DNA from: Mycolicibacterium rufum
GTDB taxonomy: Bacteria > Actinomycetota > Actinomycetes > Mycobacteriales > Mycobacteriaceae
Reading direction: 5' to 3'
DNA: 64,000 bases
Assembly (NCBI RefSeq): GCF_022374875.2
Contig: NZ_CP092427.2
Coordinates: 5,456,001 to 5,520,000, forward strand
The notes under the pieces are model-generated. The model made no database searches and was not told the origin of the DNA. It saw only the letters and a list, made by a program, of their open reading frames with translations. Positions 27,086-35,594 of the stretch are shown here, piece after piece. Positions within the stretch are counted from its first letter, which is position 1; each line of letters begins with the position of its first letter. The position numbers were made by a program, and so were the translations under genes.

Positions 27086-27481
27086 ATGGCCCCCACCTTC
27101 ACCGACGTCTACCGCGAGAAGTACCTGCTGCTGACGACCTTCACCAAGGACGGCAAGCCCAAGCCCACCCCGGTGTGGGGAGTGCCCGACGGTGACAAGC
27201 TGCTGATCATCACCGATGACGGGTCGTGGAAGACCAAGCGCATCAACAACACCCCGCGGGTCACGATCCAGAAGTGCGGTGTGCTCGGCAAGGTCAAGGG
27301 CGAACCCGTCGAGGCGGTGGCTCGGATGCTGCCGAAGTCCGACACCCGGCGGGTGTTCGACATGATCATCCGGCGCTACTGGAACCACGCCTGGTACTTC
27401 ATCCCGCAGGCCATCCTGCGCGGCGGCATCGACAAGGTGCACGCCGCGATCGAGGTCACCGCCCCGCCCGCCGAGGGCTAG
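27086..27481 (+). CDS. PPOX-class F420-dependent oxidoreductase (Rv2061c-like), copy 2
   Basis: This 131-residue paralogue of the upstream gene shares LLTTFTKDGKPKPT, SWKTKRINNTPRVTI and a KVKGEPVEAVARML segment. The C-terminal third (YWNHAWYFIPQAI) differs from copy 1, suggesting a changed substrate pocket or dimer interface. The ATG at 27086 follows the previous stop by three bases, so the two are coupled. Both proteins could form homo- or heterodimers, since the family works as dimers. Confidence 0.78.
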   Translation: MAPTFTDVYREKYLLLTTFTKDGKPKPTPVWGVPDGDKLLIITDDGSWKTKRINNTPRVTIQKCGVLGKVKGEPVEAVARMLPKSDTRRVFDMIIRRYWNHAWYFIPQAILRGGIDKVHAAIEVTAPPAEG

Positions 27482-27530
27482 GGGTAACAACAGCGAGGAA
27501 CCCGGCGACCGCCCCGATCGTTGGCAGGAC

Positions 27531-28031
27531 ATGGCGATGAGGCTGTTCGCACTGTATGTGGTGGTCGAGCTGGCGGTCCTGGTGGCGCTGGCCTCGACGA
27601 TCGGCTTCGGCTGGACCGTGCTGTTGTTCGCGGCCACCTTCATGGTCGGGCTCGCGCTGGCCGGTTCGCAGGTGCGTCGCCACATCCGCCGGCTGCGCTC
27701 CGGGCTGACCGTGACCGACGCTGCCGGCGCGGTCACCGACAGCGCGCTCGTGGCCCTGGGTACCGTGCTCGTCGTGATCCCCGGCCTGGCCACGTCTGTC
27801 CTCGGCGCGTTGCTGCTGCTGCCGCCGACCCGCGCCGTGGCACGCCCCGTCGTCGCGGCGATGGCCGCCCGCCGCGCCCCGCTGATCATCGGGGTCAGCA
27901 CCGCGGGCGGCGCCGCGACCCGCTACGCCACCCGCCCGGGCCGCGTCGACTACATCGACGGCGAGGTCATCGACGTGGTGGACGCCGCGGCCGAGCCGCC
28001 GGCCGCCGAGCAGCGCCGCCTGCCGGAGTGA
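27531..28031 (+). CDS. fxsA: FxsA-family membrane protein
   Basis: This 166-residue protein has three or four membrane helices: about 4-18, 20-38, 72-98 and 108-120. It contains the FxsA/UPF0716 core ALVALGTVLVVIPGLATSVLGALLLLP. E. coli FxsA relieves F-plasmid exclusion of phage T7; its normal job is unknown. The ATG at 27531 is used, and a second ATG at 27537 is also possible. The stop overlaps the amidohydrolase GTG, and the order fxsA-lnt/ppm1-rbpA follows M. tuberculosis Rv2053c-Rv2050. Confidence 0.85.
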   Translation: MAMRLFALYVVVELAVLVALASTIGFGWTVLLFAATFMVGLALAGSQVRRHIRRLRSGLTVTDAAGAVTDSALVALGTVLVVIPGLATSVLGALLLLPPTRAVARPVVAAMAARRAPLIIGVSTAGGAATRYATRPGRVDYIDGEVIDVVDAAAEPPAAEQRRLPE

Positions 28032-29614
28032 GCACCACCAGCCTTCTGCTGGGCGGCCGCATCCACAGCCCCGCTATTCCCGACGCCACCGCGATGGCCG
28101 TCCGCGACGGCGTGGTGGCCTGGCTCGGCAGCGACGACGTCGGCCGCGCTCAGTTCCCCGACGCCGAGGTCACCGACCTCGGCGGTTGCTTTGTCGCCCC
28201 CGCGTTCGTCGACAGCCATGTGCACGTCACCGCGACCGGTCTGACCGTCACCGGTCTCGATCTGCGTCAGGCCACATCACGGTTGCACTGCCTCGAGTTG
28301 CTCGGCGACCACGCCCGCACCCACCCCGAAGGTGTGCTGTGGGCACACGGGTGGGACGAGTCGGCCTGGCCGGACGCCCGACCGCCCAGCACCGCCGAGG
28401 TCGACGCGGCCGTCGGACCGGGCCGGATGGCCTACCTCGCCCGGATCGACGTGCACTCGGCGCTGGCCTCGACCGCGCTGCAGCGCGCCGCCGGTGTTCT
28501 CAGCGACGCGCCTCTGACCGCCGACGACCACCACCGCGTCCGTCGGATCGCCCGCGACCACCTCACGTCCGCGCAGCGTTCCGAGGCGCGTCGGGCTGCC
28601 CTCGACAGGGCGGCCGCACGCGGCATCGTCGCGGTCCACGAATGCGCCGGGCCCGACATCGGCGGCCTCGACGACTGGCGCGAACTACGGGACCTGCGCC
28701 ACGGCGTCGAGGTGGTCGGCTACTGGGGAGAGCAGGTCAGCACCGCCGCCCAGGCTCGTGAGCTGATCGCCGAGACGGGCGCCCGCGGGCTCGCGGGCGA
28801 CCTGTTCGTCGACGGCGCGCTGGGTTCCCGCACGGCATGGCTGCACGAGCCCTACACCGACCTGCCGTCCGACTGTCCCGCCCCGACCGGCAACACCTAC
28901 CTCGACGCCGACGCGATCACCGCCCACCTGGCGGCCTGCACCGAGGCCGGGATCACGGCGGGTTTCCACGCCATCGGCGACGCCGCGGTGACGGCGGTGG
29001 TGGCCGCGCTGGACGCGGTCGTCGACCGCGCAGGCAGTGTGGCCGTCGCACGCTGCGGACATCGGATCGAGCACCTCGAGATGGTCACCGACGAGCAGGC
29101 CGCCAAGCTCGGCGGCTGGGGCGTGATCGCGAGCATGCAACCCGCCTTCGACGCGCTCTGGGGCGGCGACGACGGGATGTACGCCCGGCGTCTGGGCGCC
29201 TCCCGGGCGGCCCGGATGAACGATTTCGCGCTGTTAGCATCCCAAGGCGTGCCACTCGCCTTCGGCTCCGATGCGCCGGTGACCGACATGAACCCCTGGG
29301 CCGCCGTGCGGGCGGCCACGACCCATCACACCCCCGGCAGCGCCGTGTCGGCGCGGGCCGCGTTCGCCGCGGCCACCCGGGGAGCGTGGCGGGCCGGCGG
29401 GGTGCGCGACGGCGTGACCGGCACGCTGGTGCCGGGTGCGCCGGCGTCCTATGCCGTCTGGGAGGCCGACGCCTTCGACGTCGCCGCGCCCGCCGACGCG
29501 GTGCAGCGCTGGTCCACCGATCCGCGGTCGCGGGTGCCGCTGTTGCCGCGACTCGACGGACCGCTGCCGCGGTGCCGTCAGACCGTGCACCGGGGCGCGG
29601 TCCTCCATGGCTGA
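28028..29614 (+). CDS. YtcJ-type metal-dependent amidohydrolase
   Basis: This 528-residue TIM-barrel amidohydrolase carries the metal-ligand motif DSHVHVT (about residues 59-65), HAIGDAAV (about 315), HRIEHLEM (about 341) and the late Asp in [12 protein letters not shown]. It groups with the YtcJ/AepA-like branch, whose natural substrates are mostly unknown. The GTG start at 28028 overlaps fxsA by four bases, and the stop overlaps lnt by eight, so it sits in a compact fxsA-amidohydrolase-lnt-ppm1 operon. A link to lipoprotein synthesis is only positional. Confidence 0.82.
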   Translation: MSTTSLLLGGRIHSPAIPDATAMAVRDGVVAWLGSDDVGRAQFPDAEVTDLGGCFVAPAFVDSHVHVTATGLTVTGLDLRQATSRLHCLELLGDHARTHPEGVLWAHGWDESAWPDARPPSTAEVDAAVGPGRMAYLARIDVHSALASTALQRAAGVLSDAPLTADDHHRVRRIARDHLTSAQRSEARRAALDRAAARGIVAVHECAGPDIGGLDDWRELRDLRHGVEVVGYWGEQVSTAAQARELIAETGARGLAGDLFVDGALGSRTAWLHEPYTDLPSDCPAPTGNTYLDADAITAHLAACTEAGITAGFHAIGDAAVTAVVAALDAVVDRAGSVAVARCGHRIEHLEMVTDEQAAKLGGWGVIASMQPAFDALWGGDDGMYARRLGASRAARMNDFALLASQGVPLAFGSDAPVTDMNPWAAVRAATTHHTPGSAVSARAAFAAATRGAWRAGGVRDGVTGTLVPGAPASYAVWEADAFDVAAPADAVQRWSTDPRSRVPLLPRLDGPLPRCRQTVHRGAVLHG

Positions 29615-31307
29615 CGCGCCACACACCACTGACGCCGACGTGGCCCCCGACGCCGCCCCCGCACCGTCGCGGCTGCGCCGCTTCGGCCAGGCAGTCGTGG
29701 ACCGGTTGCCCCAGCTCAGCATCGCCATCGTGGCCGGGCTGGCGCTGTGCGCGAGCTTCCCGCCCTTCGGGTGGTGGTTCGCCGCGATCCTGGCGTTCGC
29801 CGCGCTGGGCTGGCTGCTCACCCGGCCGACGACCACCGCGGCCGGAGGCTTCGGCTACGGGCTGCTGTTCGGCCTGGCGTTCTACGTGCCGCTGCTGCCC
29901 TGGATCAGCGGCCTGGTCGGCCCGGTGCCGTGGCTCGCGCTCAGCCTCGTCGAGGCGCTGTTCCCGGCGCTGTTCGGGCTCGTCGCGGTCCTGGTCCGCC
30001 GTGCGCCCGGCTGGCCGCTGTGGTTCGCCGGGCTGTGGTCGGCGCAGGAGTGGCTGAAGTCCACGGTCCCGTTCGGCGGATTCCCGTGGGGCGTGGTCGG
30101 CTATTCGCAGACGGGCGGCCCCGCCCTGCCGCTGGCCGCGTTCGGCGGCGCCCCGCTGCTGACGTTCGCGACTGTGCTGCTCGGGTTCAGCGTGGCGGCG
30201 CTGACGCTCGAGGTCATCCGCTGGTGGCGCAGCGACGCCGCCGCCCGCGCCGCCGCGCCCCCGGCCGTCGTGTTGCCGGGCCTGTGCATCAGCCTCGTCC
30301 TGCTGACCGCGGCGCTGGCCTGGCCGCACGTGCGTAAGTCCGGAGCCGGCGCCGGCGACGAACCGCCGGTCACCGTCGCGGCCGTGCAGGGCAACGTGCC
30401 GCGCCTGGGCCTGGAGTTCAACGCTCAGCGTCGCGCCGTGCTGGACAACCACGTCCGCGAAACCCTGCGGCTCGCCGAGGACGTCCGGGCCGGTCGCGCC
30501 CCGCAGCCCATGTTCGTGATCTGGCCGGAGAACTCGTCGGACATCGACCCGCTGGCCAACGCCGACGCCGGCCAGGCGATCTCCACGGCCTCGGCCGCGA
30601 TCCGCGCGCCGATCCTGGTGGGCGGCGTGGTGGCCGCCCCCGGCTACAGCCGGGACAACCCCGTGTCGACGAACTCGGTCATCGTCTGGAACCCCGACAC
30701 CGGCCCGGCCGATCGGCATGACAAGCAGATCATCCAGCCGTTCGGCGAGTACCTGCCGTGGCGCAGCTTCTTCAGCAAGCTCTCGCCGTATGCCGAGCGC
30801 GCCGGGTATTTCGTGCCCGGACAGGGCGACGGCGTCGTGCGGGCAGCCGGGGTGCCGGTCGGGGTGACGACGTGCTGGGAGGTCATCTTCGACCGGGCGG
30901 CCCGCGAGGCGGTGCGCAGCGGAGCCCAGGTGCTGGCGGTGCCCAGCAACAACGCCACCTTCGACGAGGCGATGAGTGAGCAGCAGCTCGCCTTCGCCCG
31001 GTTGCGCGCCGTCGAACACGACCGCTATGTCGTCGTCGCGGGCACCGTCGGCATCAGCGCGGTGGTCTCCCCGGACGGCCGCGAGCTGGCGCGGACCGCG
31101 TTCTTCGAGCCCGCCTACCTGGACCAACAGATCCGGCTGCGGACCGCGCTGACCCCGGCGACGCGGTTCGGCCCCATCATTGAGGCGCTGCTGATCGGCG
31201 TCGGTGTTGCGGGGATCCTGGCAGCCATGCTGCACAATGGTCTCTTCGTGCCAGCAAGAATCAGGGGTCGGCGAACGACGACCGACAACGGCAAAGGAGC
31301 CACATGA
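29607..31307 (+). CDS. lnt: Apolipoprotein N-acyltransferase Lnt
   Basis: This 566-residue protein has about six N-terminal membrane helices (residues 30-245), a nitrilase-like extracytoplasmic domain (about 253-510) and a last membrane helix (about 525-545). The catalytic triad is visible as Glu308 (WPENSS), Lys373 ([14 protein letters not shown]) and Cys423 (VTTCWEV). It adds the third acyl chain to the N-terminal Cys of lipoproteins. In M. tuberculosis this domain is fused to Ppm1 in Rv2051c; here the genes are separate but overlap by four bases, as in M. smegmatis. Confidence 0.92.
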   Translation: MADAPHTTDADVAPDAAPAPSRLRRFGQAVVDRLPQLSIAIVAGLALCASFPPFGWWFAAILAFAALGWLLTRPTTTAAGGFGYGLLFGLAFYVPLLPWISGLVGPVPWLALSLVEALFPALFGLVAVLVRRAPGWPLWFAGLWSAQEWLKSTVPFGGFPWGVVGYSQTGGPALPLAAFGGAPLLTFATVLLGFSVAALTLEVIRWWRSDAAARAAAPPAVVLPGLCISLVLLTAALAWPHVRKSGAGAGDEPPVTVAAVQGNVPRLGLEFNAQRRAVLDNHVRETLRLAEDVRAGRAPQPMFVIWPENSSDIDPLANADAGQAISTASAAIRAPILVGGVVAAPGYSRDNPVSTNSVIVWNPDTGPADRHDKQIIQPFGEYLPWRSFFSKLSPYAERAGYFVPGQGDGVVRAAGVPVGVTTCWEVIFDRAAREAVRSGAQVLAVPSNNATFDEAMSEQQLAFARLRAVEHDRYVVVAGTVGISAVVSPDGRELARTAFFEPAYLDQQIRLRTALTPATRFGPIIEALLIGVGVAGILAAMLHNGLFVPARIRGRRTTTDNGKGAT

Positions 31308-32101
31308 GCGTCCCGGGTGGCCCCGGCGGCCGAGAAGCCGGCCGAGAAGCCGCAGAGAAACCGAGCGCACGGACTCTGGTCATCATCCCGACCTACAACG
31401 AGCGCGACAACCTGCTCAAGATCGTCAGCCGGGTCAACGACGCGGCGCCGGCGGTGCACGTGCTGATCGTCGACGACGGAAGTCCCGACGGCACCGGCCG
31501 GTTGGCCGACGAACTCGCGCTGGCCGATCCCGACCGGGTGCACGTCATGCACCGCAGCTCGAAGGACGGGCTGGGTGCGGCCTACCTCGCCGGGTTCGCG
31601 TGGGGTCTGAGCCGGCAGTACACGGTGCTGGTGGAGATGGACGCCGACGGCAGCCACGCGCCCGAGCAGCTGTACCGGCTGCTCGACGCGGTCGACGCCG
31701 GCGCAGACCTGGTGATCGGATCGCGCTACGTCGACGGCGGCGAGGTGCGCAACTGGCCGCGGCGCCGGCTCGTGCTGTCCCGGACGGCTAACGGCTATTC
31801 ACGCATCCTGCTGGGCGTCGACATCCACGACATCACCGCGGGTTACCGCGCTTACCGGCGCGAGGTGCTCGAGAAGATCGACCTCGCCGCCGTGGACTCC
31901 AAGGGCTACGGCTTCCAGGTCGATCTGACCTGGCGTTCGATCAACGCCGGCTTCACCGTCGTCGAGGTGCCGATCACGTTCACCGAACGGGAGCACGGAG
32001 TCTCGAAGATGGACGGCTCGACCATCCGGGAGGCGATCGTCAAGGTCGCCCAGTGGGGATTGCGCGCCCGGTTGGACCGGGCCCGCGGAACGGCCCGCTG
32101 A
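31304..32101 (+). CDS. ppm1: Polyprenol-phosphate mannosyltransferase Ppm1
   Basis: This 265-residue GT2 glycosyltransferase has an N-terminal fold start [25 protein letters not shown], and the metal/nucleotide DXD motif in EMDADGSH (about residues 112-119). It transfers mannose from GDP-mannose to polyprenyl phosphate, supplying the donor for LM/LAM and protein mannosylation. No C-terminal membrane helix is present; in mycobacteria the membrane partner is the adjacent Lnt protein. The stop codon abuts that of rbpA on the opposite strand with no spacer. Confidence 0.92.
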   Translation: MSVPGGPGGREAGREAAEKPSARTLVIIPTYNERDNLLKIVSRVNDAAPAVHVLIVDDGSPDGTGRLADELALADPDRVHVMHRSSKDGLGAAYLAGFAWGLSRQYTVLVEMDADGSHAPEQLYRLLDAVDAGADLVIGSRYVDGGEVRNWPRRRLVLSRTANGYSRILLGVDIHDITAGYRAYRREVLEKIDLAAVDSKGYGFQVDLTWRSINAGFTVVEVPITFTEREHGVSKMDGSTIREAIVKVAQWGLRARLDRARGTAR

Positions 32102-32437
32102 CTACCCGCGGCGCCGCGTCTTGATGATCTCGAGGCGCTCCTTGAGCAGTTCCTCGAGTTCCTCGACCGAACGCCGCTCCAGCAGCATGTCCCAGTGGGT
32201 GCGCGGGGGCTTCACCTTCTTGGGCTCGGGGACGTCGCCCTCGATCAGGGTGCCCTCCATGCCGTTGCGGCACAGCCAGGTGCCGGGGATCTCGGCGTCG
32301 TCGGCGAACGGGACGTCGAATTCCTCACCGTTGTCGGTGCGGTAGCGGGCGACCTGCCGCGGCGCCAAGTCGTGATTGCGGTCGGTCTCGTAGCTCACGG
32401 CTCCGAGGCGGCTGCCCCTCAAGACACGATCAGCCAT
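32102..32437 (-). CDS. rbpA: RNA polymerase-binding protein RbpA
   Basis: This is a 111-residue protein. A disordered N-terminal tail (MADRVLRGSRLGAVSYETDR), a core beta barrel with RYRTDNGEEFDVPF and TWLCRNG, a basic linker (PKKVKPPRTHW) and the sigma-binding helix (LLERRSVEELEELLKERLE) are all visible. RbpA stabilises the sigma-A/sigma-B holoenzyme and open complex in actinobacteria. The ATG at 32437 has GAGGAG upstream; the TTG six bases earlier is less likely. A stress-sigma promoter precedes it. Confidence 0.96.
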   Translation of the reverse strand: MADRVLRGSRLGAVSYETDRNHDLAPRQVARYRTDNGEEFDVPFADDAEIPGTWLCRNGMEGTLIEGDVPEPKKVKPPRTHWDMLLERRSVEELEELLKERLEIIKTRRRG

Positions 32438-32476
32438 CGTCAACTCCTCTGTCAGCGCGTGTGGTCCGGGTTAAAC

Positions 32477-32503
32477 AACGCAGGTGTGCGACGTAGAGTT
32501 CCC
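32477..32503 (-). promoter_or_regulatory. SigE/SigH-type promoter of rbpA
   Basis: On the minus strand GGGAAC (32498-32503) is followed after 17 bases by CGTT (32477-32480). This matches the mycobacterial SigE/SigH and Streptomyces SigR pattern GGAAC-N18-GTT. The start point would be near 32470, about 33 bases before the ATG. In Streptomyces coelicolor, rbpA is known to be under SigR control. Confidence 0.6.
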
Positions 32504-32546
32504 GACTCGGCCCCCGATGATACCGGGATCTGAGGATCGCCCGGTT

Positions 32547-32552
32547 TAGAGT
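32547..32552 (+). promoter_or_regulatory. Leaderless promoter -10 of the gene at 32559
   Basis: TAGAGT (TANNNT) ends six bases before the GTG at 32559, with no ribosome site between them. This supports GTG 32559 over the later ATG at 32580. Confidence 0.45.
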
Positions 32553-32558
32553 CGGGCC

Positions 32559-32921
32559 GTGACAGCCTCGCCCGGCCAGATGACCTCCCGCAGCGGCGCG
32601 CGGAGCCGCCCGCAGACCTGCCGCTGGTGCGGACGGGAAGTCGCGGACGCGGGGCTGGGTCGTCGCCGCCAGTACTGCAGGCAGTCGTGCCGCCAGCGCG
32701 CCTACGAGCAGCGGGCCCTGGTCAGGGGGACCGCGGTCGCCGAGGACGCGGTGGTGCTCAGCGCCGAGGAGGCCTCCGAACTGTCCGATCGCGTCTACCA
32801 GGTCCGGTGTGCCGCCGAGGACATGGCCATCGCGATCGAGGAGGGCGCCGGAACCGGCGAACTGCGCGAGCTCTGCGACGCCGTGATGAGGGCCGCCCGC
32901 GCGGCCGACGGCTGGCGCTGA
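32559..32921 (+). CDS. Hypothetical protein with Cys4 zinc-ribbon-like motif
   Basis: This 120-residue protein has an N-terminal cluster CRWCGREV...YCRQSCRQRAYE (about residues 21-51) that looks like a small treble-clef or zinc-ribbon. An acidic helical part follows (about 65-118, VYQVRCAAEDMAIAIEEGAG). The basic residues right after the Cys pair (CRQRAYEQR) are typical of short DNA- or RNA-binding zinc knuckles in actinobacteria. It is divergent from rbpA. No named family was recognised. Confidence 0.65.
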   Translation: MTASPGQMTSRSGARSRPQTCRWCGREVADAGLGRRRQYCRQSCRQRAYEQRALVRGTAVAEDAVVLSAEEASELSDRVYQVRCAAEDMAIAIEEGAGTGELRELCDAVMRAARAADGWR

Positions 32922-32955
32922 GCCGGCGTTCTTTTCCTCACGCAGAATCAAACGG

Positions 32956-32984
32956 TTCAACGCCGGAGGGGCCGCGCGTAGCGT
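32956..32984 (+). promoter_or_regulatory. Promoter of the ssuCBAD operon
   Basis: TTCAAC (32956-32961) and TAGCGT (32979-32984) are separated by 17 bases, a good fit to a SigA-type promoter. The start point would fall a few bases before the ssuC GTG at 32994, giving an almost leaderless mRNA. Confidence 0.5.
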
Positions 32985-32993
32985 CGCCTCACC

Positions 32994-33800
32994 GTGACCA
33001 GTCCCACCGATCTGGCCGTGCCGTCGGCCCCGTCTGCTCCCCGGCCGAGGGCTCAGCGCAGATGGATGCTCATCCGGCTGGCCTCTCCGTTCGTGCTGCT
33101 GGCGCTGTGGCAGATCGGCAGCGCTGCGGGCCTCATCCCGCAGGATGTGCTGCCGGCGCCCTCGTTGATCGCGGAGGCCGGGATCGAGCTGATCAGGACC
33201 GGCCAGCTCGCCGACGCCCTGGCGGTCTCCGGAGTCCGGGTCGTCGAAGGTCTGGTGCTCGGCGGCGTGGTCGGTATCGCCCTCGGGGTCGCGGTCGGCC
33301 TGTCGAAATGGGTGGAGGCCACCATCGACCCGCCGATGCAGATGATCCGTGCGCTACCGCACCTCGGCCTGATCCCGTTGTTCATCGTGTGGTTCGGCAT
33401 CGGTGAGCTGCCCAAGGTGCTGCTCGTCGCGCTCGGGGTCAGCTTCCCGCTCTACCTCAACACCTACTCGGCCATCCGCCAGGTCGACCCCAAACTGTTC
33501 GAGACGGCGCAGGTACTCGGCTTCTCGTTCGGGCAGAAGTTGCGCACGATCGTCGTGCCCAGCGCCGCGCCGCAGGTCCTCGTCGGTCTGCGCCAGTCGC
33601 TCGCGATCGCATGGCTGACCTTGATCGTCGCCGAACAGATCAACGCGGACAAGGGAATCGGGTTCCTCATCATGAACGCCCGGGATTTCCTGCGGATCGA
33701 CATCATCATCGTCGGCCTGATCGTCTACGCGCTGCTGGGGATCGGCACCGACGCCGTGGTCCGTGCGCTCGAGAATCGGGCATCGAGGTACCGCGCATGA
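32994..33800 (+). CDS. ssuC: Alkanesulfonate-type ABC transporter permease SsuC
   Basis: This 268-residue permease has about six helices. The EAA loop lies near residues 160-190 (PKLFETAQVLGFSFGQKLRTIVVP, read with family gaps). It belongs to the nitrate/sulfonate/taurine (SsuC/TauC) group. The GTG start at 32994 lies just after a good promoter. Its stop overlaps the ssuB ATG. Downstream ATPase, binding protein and SsuD monooxygenase identify sulfonates as the likely cargo. Confidence 0.88.
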   Translation: MTSPTDLAVPSAPSAPRPRAQRRWMLIRLASPFVLLALWQIGSAAGLIPQDVLPAPSLIAEAGIELIRTGQLADALAVSGVRVVEGLVLGGVVGIALGVAVGLSKWVEATIDPPMQMIRALPHLGLIPLFIVWFGIGELPKVLLVALGVSFPLYLNTYSAIRQVDPKLFETAQVLGFSFGQKLRTIVVPSAAPQVLVGLRQSLAIAWLTLIVAEQINADKGIGFLIMNARDFLRIDIIIVGLIVYALLGIGTDAVVRALENRASRYRA

Positions 33801-34549
33801 CTCTCACCTCCGACACGTCCGCACACGTGACCGGTCCCCGCGCCGACGCCGCCGGCGAACTGCGCGGCGTGAACAAGTGGTACGGCGCCCACCACGTGCT
33901 CACCGATCTGTCGGTGCGGATCGGGCGCGGCGAGGTCGTCGCCCTGATCGGGCGCAGCGGCTCGGGGAAGTCGACCGTGCTGCGGGTGCTGGCCGGCCTG
34001 TCGACCGACCACACCGGCGACCGCGCGGTGGCCGGCGCCCCGGCGGTCGCCTTCCAGGAACCCCGGCTGTTCCCGTGGCGCGACGTGCGCACCAACGTCG
34101 CCTACGGGTTGACCCGCACCCGGTTGTCGAAGGCGCAGGCGCTGGCCCGCGCCGAGCAGGCCCTGGCCGACGTAGGTCTCGCCGACCGCGCGGACGCGTG
34201 GCCGTCGACGTTGTCCGGCGGTCAGGCGCAACGCGTTTCGCTGGCTCGCGCCCTGGTGGCCGAACCGGAGCTGCTGCTCCTCGACGAGCCGTTCGGCGCG
34301 CTGGATGCGTTGACCCGGCTCTCGATGCGGGTGCTGCTGCTCGACCTGTGGCGCGAGCACGGTTTCGGGGTGCTGTTGGTGACCCACGACGTCGACGAGG
34401 CGGTGGCGCTCGCCGACCGGGTGCTGGTTCTCGACGACGGCACGATCGCGCACACCCTGGAGATCCCGGATCCCCGCCGTCCGCCCGGGGAGGGCCACAC
34501 CGACCGCTACCGCGCCGAGCTTCTCGACACGCTCGGCGTGCAGTCCTGA
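33797..34549 (+). CDS. ssuB: Alkanesulfonate-type ABC transporter ATPase SsuB
   Basis: This 250-residue ATPase has Walker A GRSGSGKST (about 53-61), Q-loop VAFQEPRLFPW, signature LSGGQAQRVSLARAL, Walker B LLLLDEPFGALD and the H-loop VTHDVDEA. FQEPRLFPW is characteristic of the SsuB/TauB group. The ATG at 33797 overlaps the ssuC stop. It should energise SsuC with the binding protein encoded 22 bases downstream. Confidence 0.9.
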   Translation: MTLTSDTSAHVTGPRADAAGELRGVNKWYGAHHVLTDLSVRIGRGEVVALIGRSGSGKSTVLRVLAGLSTDHTGDRAVAGAPAVAFQEPRLFPWRDVRTNVAYGLTRTRLSKAQALARAEQALADVGLADRADAWPSTLSGGQAQRVSLARALVAEPELLLLDEPFGALDALTRLSMRVLLLDLWREHGFGVLLVTHDVDEAVALADRVLVLDDGTIAHTLEIPDPRRPPGEGHTDRYRAELLDTLGVQS

Positions 34550-34571
34550 CCATCATCGACGAGGGGACCCC

Positions 34572-35588
34572 ATGAGCAGGGTTGTTGCCGTGATCGCCGT
34601 GCTGAGCCTGCTGCTCACCGGATGCGTGTCACGACAGAATGTTTCGGGCGCCCAACAGGCGCCCGAGACGGTACCGCTGTCGGAACTGTCCGGCGTGACG
34701 CTGCAGGTGGGCGACCAGAAGGGCGGCACCGAGTCGCTGCTGCGTGCCGCGGGGGCGCTCGACGGGCTGCCGTACGCGATCGCGTTCTCCACCTTCACGT
34801 CCGGTCCACCGCAGGTCGAGGCGGCGACCGCCGGCAAGATCGACTTCGCGATCACCGGAAACACCCCGCCGATCTTCGGGGCCGCAGCGGGCGCCAAGGT
34901 CAAGGTGGTCGCCGCCTATGACGGCGGTGGCAACGGCGATCAGATTCTGGTGCAGAGAGATTCGCCCATCACCTCGATCGCCGACCTGCGCGGGAAGCGC
35001 ATCGTGGTGGGCAAGGGCAGCTCCGCGCACGGGCACATCCTCGCGCAACTGAAGAACGCCGGCCTGACCCCCGACGATGTCACGCTGATCTTCCTGCAGC
35101 CGGCCGACGCGCTGTCGGCGTTCACCCAGCGTCAGGCCGACGCGTGGGCCATCTGGGATCCCTACACCGCCCAGACCGCCGCGCAGCTTCCGGTGCGCTC
35201 CATCGGGCAGGCCCGCGACGTCACCAACGGCTACTGGTTCGGCGTGGCCTCGGATCAGGCACTGGCCGACCCGAAACGCAACACCGCGCTCGCCGACCTG
35301 CTGGTCCGGTTCGAGAAAGCGGCGCGGTGGGCTCAGGAACATCCCCAGCAGTGGGCCGCGAGCTACGGGCAGGCCGTGGGGTTGAGTCCGGAGGTGGCGC
35401 AGGTGTCGCAGTCACGCAGCCTGCGGCTACCGACCGAACTCGGCGACCAGGTGGTGGCGTCCGAGCAGAAGATCGCCGATCTGTTCGCCGCGTCAGGCCA
35501 GATCGCCTCTCCTGCACCTGATTTCAGCAAGTGGGTGGATCGCAGGTACAACGACGCGCTGCGTCCGCTCTTCATCTCGACCAGTTAG
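34572..35588 (+). CDS. ssuA: Alkanesulfonate-binding lipoprotein SsuA
   Basis: This 338-residue binding protein has a lipoprotein signal ending LLTGC (Cys18). The NMT1/SsuA-like fold contains LQVGDQKGG, DFAITGNTPPIF and LRGKRIVVGKGSSAHGH. It captures aliphatic sulfonates for SsuBC. Start ATG at 34572. The gene is 22 bases after ssuB and six before ssuD. Anchoring by lipid fits the mycobacterial envelope. Confidence 0.88.
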   Translation: MSRVVAVIAVLSLLLTGCVSRQNVSGAQQAPETVPLSELSGVTLQVGDQKGGTESLLRAAGALDGLPYAIAFSTFTSGPPQVEAATAGKIDFAITGNTPPIFGAAAGAKVKVVAAYDGGGNGDQILVQRDSPITSIADLRGKRIVVGKGSSAHGHILAQLKNAGLTPDDVTLIFLQPADALSAFTQRQADAWAIWDPYTAQTAAQLPVRSIGQARDVTNGYWFGVASDQALADPKRNTALADLLVRFEKAARWAQEHPQQWAASYGQAVGLSPEVAQVSQSRSLRLPTELGDQVVASEQKIADLFAASGQIASPAPDFSKWVDRRYNDALRPLFISTS

Positions 35589-35594
35589 GAAATC

